Below are positions 5,998 to 9,052 of a stretch of 9,052 nucleotides of DNA, piece after piece. This DNA comes from Bacteroidaceae bacterium (GTDB lineage Bacteria > Bacteroidota > Bacteroidia > Bacteroidales > Bacteroidaceae), in assembly GCA_017472905.1 (NCBI GenBank), contig JAFUNW010000167.1, positions 1-9,052 on the forward strand. The letters run 5' to 3'. The notes under the pieces were generated by a model. It was not told the DNA's origin and did no database searches. It saw only the letters and a program-made list of their open reading frames with translations. Made by a program: the position numbers and the translations under genes. Position 1 is the stretch's first letter. The number at the start of each line of letters is the position of its first letter.

Positions 5998-7872
5998 TTA
6001 CCACTCCACACTCACACCACCCATGAAGGTTGCTCCAGGCATGGGGAAACCATAGTTAATCTCGTAACATTGCCCCAACAAGTTTTCGCCTTTGGCAAAG
6101 AAGGTTACTGAAGAAGAAAGACGGTAGTTGGCCGTAAGATTCCACAGAAGAAAATCCTCCTCCTTACCTCCATCACCTGCGGTGGTGTGTAACCCGGCAA
6201 TGTATTGAAAACCTGTATTAAAGCTTAAAGGGCCATAATGAGTATGTACCCCAACATACGCTTTATGTTCAGGTGCTGCAATGACAGGATGCTCCATGTG
6301 AAGGAAACTATAGTTGGCATTCATTTTCCAATGGGAAGAGAGACGATAGTCTGCCGATAATTCAAGTCCGTAATTCTCTACCTTATCTATATTCTTATTC
6401 AGCGGACGGCCATTTTCGCGAAGTAACATAATGAGATTTTCACCCGTAATATAGAAGAGGTTTCCTCCCACGTGCAAGTCCCCATCAAGCATTGTCTGTT
6501 TGTAGGCGAGTTCATAGTTCAGTGTACGCTCGGACTTCAAATCGGGATTCTGTGGAGGAAACATATACATCTCTTTGATGGTAGGATTACGGAATCCTTT
6601 GCTTACCATAGCTTTCAGTTCCACCTCGTTTGGCAAATTAAATGCCAAGCCTCCTTGCGGCACCCACTCTGTACCCACCTGCGAATGATGGTCAATACGT
6701 AAACCGGCATTGACGGTGAACCAATCAGCCAACCGCTGTTGCACATCTACATAAGCCGCAAATTCATCTTCGGTCTTGTCGGCAATCAGACTCTCGGCGT
6801 GAGAAAGACGGTCTTCATTCCATGCCCGTCCACCAAAATGTGTCCAGTCCGCACCTACCGTTGTGCGATTTCCACTGAAAAGCGAAAAAGACTCGTAGAG
6901 CGAAACTCCCATCATCAGGTCATCATGCATATAGAGTGAGGTTAGCGGAGTTTCCCCAACCGAATAACCATCATTCACTTCATGGTGTCCCCAGTTGTAG
7001 TAAGCGCGGATAGCCCCCGAGGTATTTTCGTAACGGTTTGTCAGACTGACAGAAGCCGCACCGCGTGTCACCTGTTGGTCATTATCAATAAGAGGAGCAC
7101 TCACCTCTCCCGGATTCTCTGCATCGAAATGGGTGATATTCACATCGCCCATAACCTGCCAGCGTTCGTTGAGGTCGTATCCAAGTTTGAGAAATCCTGC
7201 ATATTGTTCAAAGGTATTGTCCGCCCGATGACCATCTGTGCGTCCGAAGTTCAACCCAATGATACTGCTGAACTTGCCCTTACGTACCCGTTGGGTCAGC
7301 TCTCCTTGCATTGTACCGTAAGAACCGGCCGAAAGGCGTACATGAGTCTTTGCTCCATCCTCTTTCATCTGTCGGGTAACGATGTTTACCACTCCACCCA
7401 TAGCATTGGACCCATAAAGCAACGAAGCCGGGCCGCGAAGCACCTCCACCCGTTCGGCCAACATCGTTTGGTAAGCATCTGCTATAGAATGACCATAAAG
7501 CCCTGCATATTGGGGCATACCGTCCATCAACACCAACACACCGGCATTCGGACTACTCCCCCCTATCCCACGTATAGTGAACGCACCGGCCGCACCATTT
7601 GACACACCGTAACCCAATACGCCACGACTAGTCGTAAAAAGGCCCGGTACTTGTTCGTTCAGTGTCGGCAGGATAGTGGTGCGGTGCTGCTCCGTCAGTT
7701 TATCATGAGAAAGGGTCGTTACCGTCATAGGCAGATGGCGCACGTCCGTCTCATGACGCGTACCGGTGACTACGAGGTTATCAAGTAAAACACTGTCTTT
7801 TAATTGCGCTTCGGCTACTTGCGGCAAAAATACAACAGCTAATAGACAGGATATTGAATTGTAGAGTTTCAT
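5998..7872 (-). CDS. TonB-dependent outer-membrane receptor (BtuB/CirA-like)
   Basis: This encodes a 624-residue receptor that uses TonB-ExbBD energy to import a scarce ligand across the outer membrane. The start was placed at the ATG at 7872 because it opens a signal peptide (MKLYNS, hydrophobic core, cleavage after AEA near residue 22). The frame extends to an ATG at 7956, but that adds 28 polar residues before the signal peptide. A probable TonB box, DNLVVTGTR, is at residues 31-39, followed by the plug domain (about 44-167) with the usual 'VEVLRGPASLLYGSNAMGG' signature. The remainder is the 22-stranded barrel, ending in the pattern NLLGQ-x-Y...GFPMPG and a C-terminal Trp suited to BAM recognition. 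There is no N-terminal carboxypeptidase-like extension and no SusD neighbour, so it is not a SusC glycan transporter. BtuB-like features suggest cobalamin, but siderophore, haem or metal-complex ligands are equally possible. It lies downstream of the korB-like gene, separated by a terminator hairpin. Confidence 0.92.
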   Translation of the reverse strand: MKLYNSISCLLAVVFLPQVAEAQLKDSVLLDNLVVTGTRHETDVRHLPMTVTTLSHDKLTEQHRTTILPTLNEQVPGLFTTSRGVLGYGVSNGAAGAFTIRGIGGSSPNAGVLVLMDGMPQYAGLYGHSIADAYQTMLAERVEVLRGPASLLYGSNAMGGVVNIVTRQMKEDGAKTHVRLSAGSYGTMQGELTQRVRKGKFSSIIGLNFGRTDGHRADNTFEQYAGFLKLGYDLNERWQVMGDVNITHFDAENPGEVSAPLIDNDQQVTRGAASVSLTNRYENTSGAIRAYYNWGHHEVNDGYSVGETPLTSLYMHDDLMMGVSLYESFSLFSGNRTTVGADWTHFGGRAWNEDRLSHAESLIADKTEDEFAAYVDVQQRLADWFTVNAGLRIDHHSQVGTEWVPQGGLAFNLPNEVELKAMVSKGFRNPTIKEMYMFPPQNPDLKSERTLNYELAYKQTMLDGDLHVGGNLFYITGENLIMLLRENGRPLNKNIDKVENYGLELSADYRLSSHWKMNANYSFLHMEHPVIAAPEHKAYVGVHTHYGPLSFNTGFQYIAGLHTTAGDGGKEEDFLLWNLTANYRLSSSVTFFAKGENLLGQCYEINYGFPMPGATFMGGVSVEW

Positions 7873-7911
7873 TGTTTTTGTTTGTTTTATTATTGTGTTT
7901 GAAGTTCTATT

Positions 7912-7942
7912 CAAAGATTGCTTTACCAATTTAACCGGGAAA
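7912..7942 (-). promoter_or_regulatory. Candidate Bacteroidetes-type promoter for the TonB receptor gene
   Basis: On the minus strand TTTC (7939-7942) and AATCTTTG (7912-7919) are separated by 19 bases. This approximates the Bacteroides sigma-ABfr consensus TTTG-N19-21-TAnnTTTG, with one mismatch in each box. Transcription would start near 7905, leaving a leader of about 30 A-rich bases, too short for a riboswitch. The match is weak enough to arise by chance. Confidence 0.35.
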
Positions 7943-7960
7943 GAAAAACTTGGCAAATGT

Positions 7961-7996
7961 AAAGAGGGCTACACCACACAAGATGCAGCCCTCTTT
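7961..7996 (-). terminator. Hairpin terminator after the korB-like gene
   Basis: AAAGAGGGCT (7961-7970) and AGCCCTCTTT (7987-7996) form a perfect 10-bp stem, extendable by two pairs across one mismatch. On the minus strand it is followed by ACATTTG, so the T-tract is short. It starts about 30 bases after the korB stop and separates that gene from the receptor promoter. Confidence 0.75.
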
Positions 7997-8027
7997 GTAT
8001 TATTCATTATTATATCTACGCGGAAGA

Positions 8028-9026
8028 CTATTTTACTTCCCAAATGTCGTTGGTCATGAGAAGTTCCTGGAAATTGTGATACTTCTTCATGCCTGATACC
8101 TCTTCGAGCTGTTCGTGCACTGCATCGTTGTAGGTGGGAGCCTCCACATCGCGAATAACACCGAGAGCAATGGGGAAATCAGGACCTTCCATCAGGGCGA
8201 GCTTCAATTGCAATGTATTGTCTTGACAATGTGCATCGTGTACGAGAAGGTCTTTCTCTGTGATACCATTTTCGCCCAACTTCACTACTTTCAAGCCAAA
8301 TCCCTCCTGCATGAGACCAAACTCTTTGTTCTCTCCGAAAATCATGGGTTTACCATGTTCCAGATAAATAGCATTCTTGGCACGTCCTGCAGAGGTATAG
8401 ACAGACTCGTGTGTACCGTCATTGAAGATGACGCAGTTTTGAAGAATCTCACATACCGAAGCTCCCTTGTGGTTGGCTGCGGCTTTAAGTATATCTACCG
8501 TACCTGCCGCATCCGTAGCAACTGCACGAGCAAAGAAACGTCCGCGAGCACCAAAACAAAGTTCTGCCGGACGGAAAGGATCCTCTACCGTACCATAGGG
8601 CGAAGACTTGCTGACAAAACCACGCTCGGATGTCGGTGAATATTGTCCTTTAGTCAGTCCATAAATGCGATTATTAAGCAAAATCATATTAATGTCAATG
8701 TTCCTACGTACAGCATGAATAAAATGATTTCCTCCAATAGCCAAACCGTCACCGTCACCCGATATCTGCCATACACTCATGGCCGGATTAGCAACTTTAA
8801 AACCGGTTGAAATAGCCGCAGCACGACCATGAATCGTCTGCATGGCGTAGGTATTCATATAATATGGTAAGCGGCTGGAACAACCGATACCGGAAATAAC
8901 TGCTGTTTCATGAGGTGCAATGCCCAATTCTGCCATAGCCTTGTGAAGAGAGGCCAAAAAGAAATGGTCGCCACAACCCGGACACCAACGCGGTTGTCCT
9001 TTTTTAAAATCTTTAGCACTATACAT
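8028..9026 (-). CDS. korB: 2-oxoglutarate (2-oxoacid):ferredoxin oxidoreductase, beta subunit
   Basis: This is the TPP-binding subunit of the cytoplasmic enzyme that oxidatively decarboxylates a 2-oxoacid to acyl-CoA and reduces ferredoxin, or runs in reverse to fix CO2. The 332 residues are about normal for the family. CPGCGDH (residues 15-21) supplies two cluster cysteines, with C49 in GIGCSSR and C198 in LQNC as likely further ligands of the 4Fe-4S cluster. The TPP/Mg motif is SGDGDG (89-94) followed by LLNNRIYGLTKGQYSPTS (116-133), the form seen in KorB-type proteins. 2-Oxoglutarate is the favoured substrate by similarity, but pyruvate or other 2-oxoacids are not excluded. The alpha subunit (korA) is normally encoded directly upstream, which here is past the right edge. 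Only 26 AT-rich bases precede the start in the window, with no Shine-Dalgarno. The stop is TAG. Confidence 0.93.
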   Translation of the reverse strand: MYSAKDFKKGQPRWCPGCGDHFFLASLHKAMAELGIAPHETAVISGIGCSSRLPYYMNTYAMQTIHGRAAAISTGFKVANPAMSVWQISGDGDGLAIGGNHFIHAVRRNIDINMILLNNRIYGLTKGQYSPTSERGFVSKSSPYGTVEDPFRPAELCFGARGRFFARAVATDAAGTVDILKAAANHKGASVCEILQNCVIFNDGTHESVYTSAGRAKNAIYLEHGKPMIFGENKEFGLMQEGFGLKVVKLGENGITEKDLLVHDAHCQDNTLQLKLALMEGPDFPIALGVIRDVEAPTYNDAVHEQLEEVSGMKKYHNFQELLMTNDIWEVK

Positions 9027-9052
9027 AGTGAATTAAAAATTAAAAGTTAAAA

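Noticed and set aside
6982..7602. 206-codon plus-strand ORF opposite the TonB receptor
   Set aside because: It is antisense to the conserved plug and barrel coding sequence and its translation has no recognisable domain. It is a shadow of the receptor gene.
7873..7956. 28-residue N-terminal extension of the TonB receptor from the ATG at 7956
   Set aside because: The added residues are polar and precede a complete signal peptide starting at 7872. The extension would overlap the candidate promoter and A-rich leader.
7873..8027. Possible cobalamin or other riboswitch upstream of the receptor
   Set aside because: Only 155 bases separate the two genes, of which 36 are the korB terminator. No B12-box-like conserved sequence or multi-stem structure is visible.
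8115..8639. 174-codon plus-strand ORF opposite the korB-like gene
   Set aside because: It is antisense to a well-conserved enzyme gene and Cys-rich without motif order. It is a frame shadow.

Overview
The window reads as a chromosomal segment of a Bacteroidales bacterium. The evidence is two tandem cell-surface proteins with C-terminal Por-type (type IX secretion, T9SS) sorting domains, A-rich start regions without Shine-Dalgarno sequences, a TonB-dependent outer-membrane receptor, and the beta subunit of a 2-oxoacid:ferredoxin oxidoreductase of the anaerobic kind. T9SS cargo points to lineages that keep this system (for example Porphyromonas, Tannerella/Parabacteroides, Barnesiella or Prevotella relatives). 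The species cannot be fixed from the sequence.

Left half, plus strand: a partial T9SS cargo gene, cut by the left edge, encodes eight YD/RHS-like repeats, fibronectin-III-like sandwiches and a sorting tail. After a 252-base gap packed with repeats comes a complete 1077-residue T9SS cargo gene. It has a signal peptide, a HAF-like beta-propeller, one ordinary Fn3 domain, two Fn3 domains that each appear to be split by a large inserted beta-sandwich, and a sorting tail. Both products are predicted to cross the inner membrane by Sec and the outer membrane by T9SS, then be displayed or released.

Middle (about 5483-5997): a 515-base convergent intergenic region without a credible gene. It holds two strong hairpin terminators and a large inverted pair of a short interspersed repeat. 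A shortened copy of the same repeat lies in the gap between the two cargo genes.

Right half, minus strand: a korB-like gene (2-oxoglutarate:ferredoxin oxidoreductase, TPP-binding subunit) ends at a terminator hairpin, followed by a BtuB/CirA-like TonB receptor gene with its own candidate promoter. The receptor has no adjacent partner gene and no recognisable riboswitch in its short leader. The partner korA is expected just beyond the right edge.

No tRNA, rRNA, CRISPR array or transposase was seen. The least explained items are the nested Fn3/insert modules of the 1077-residue protein and the two repeat families in the intergenic DNA.
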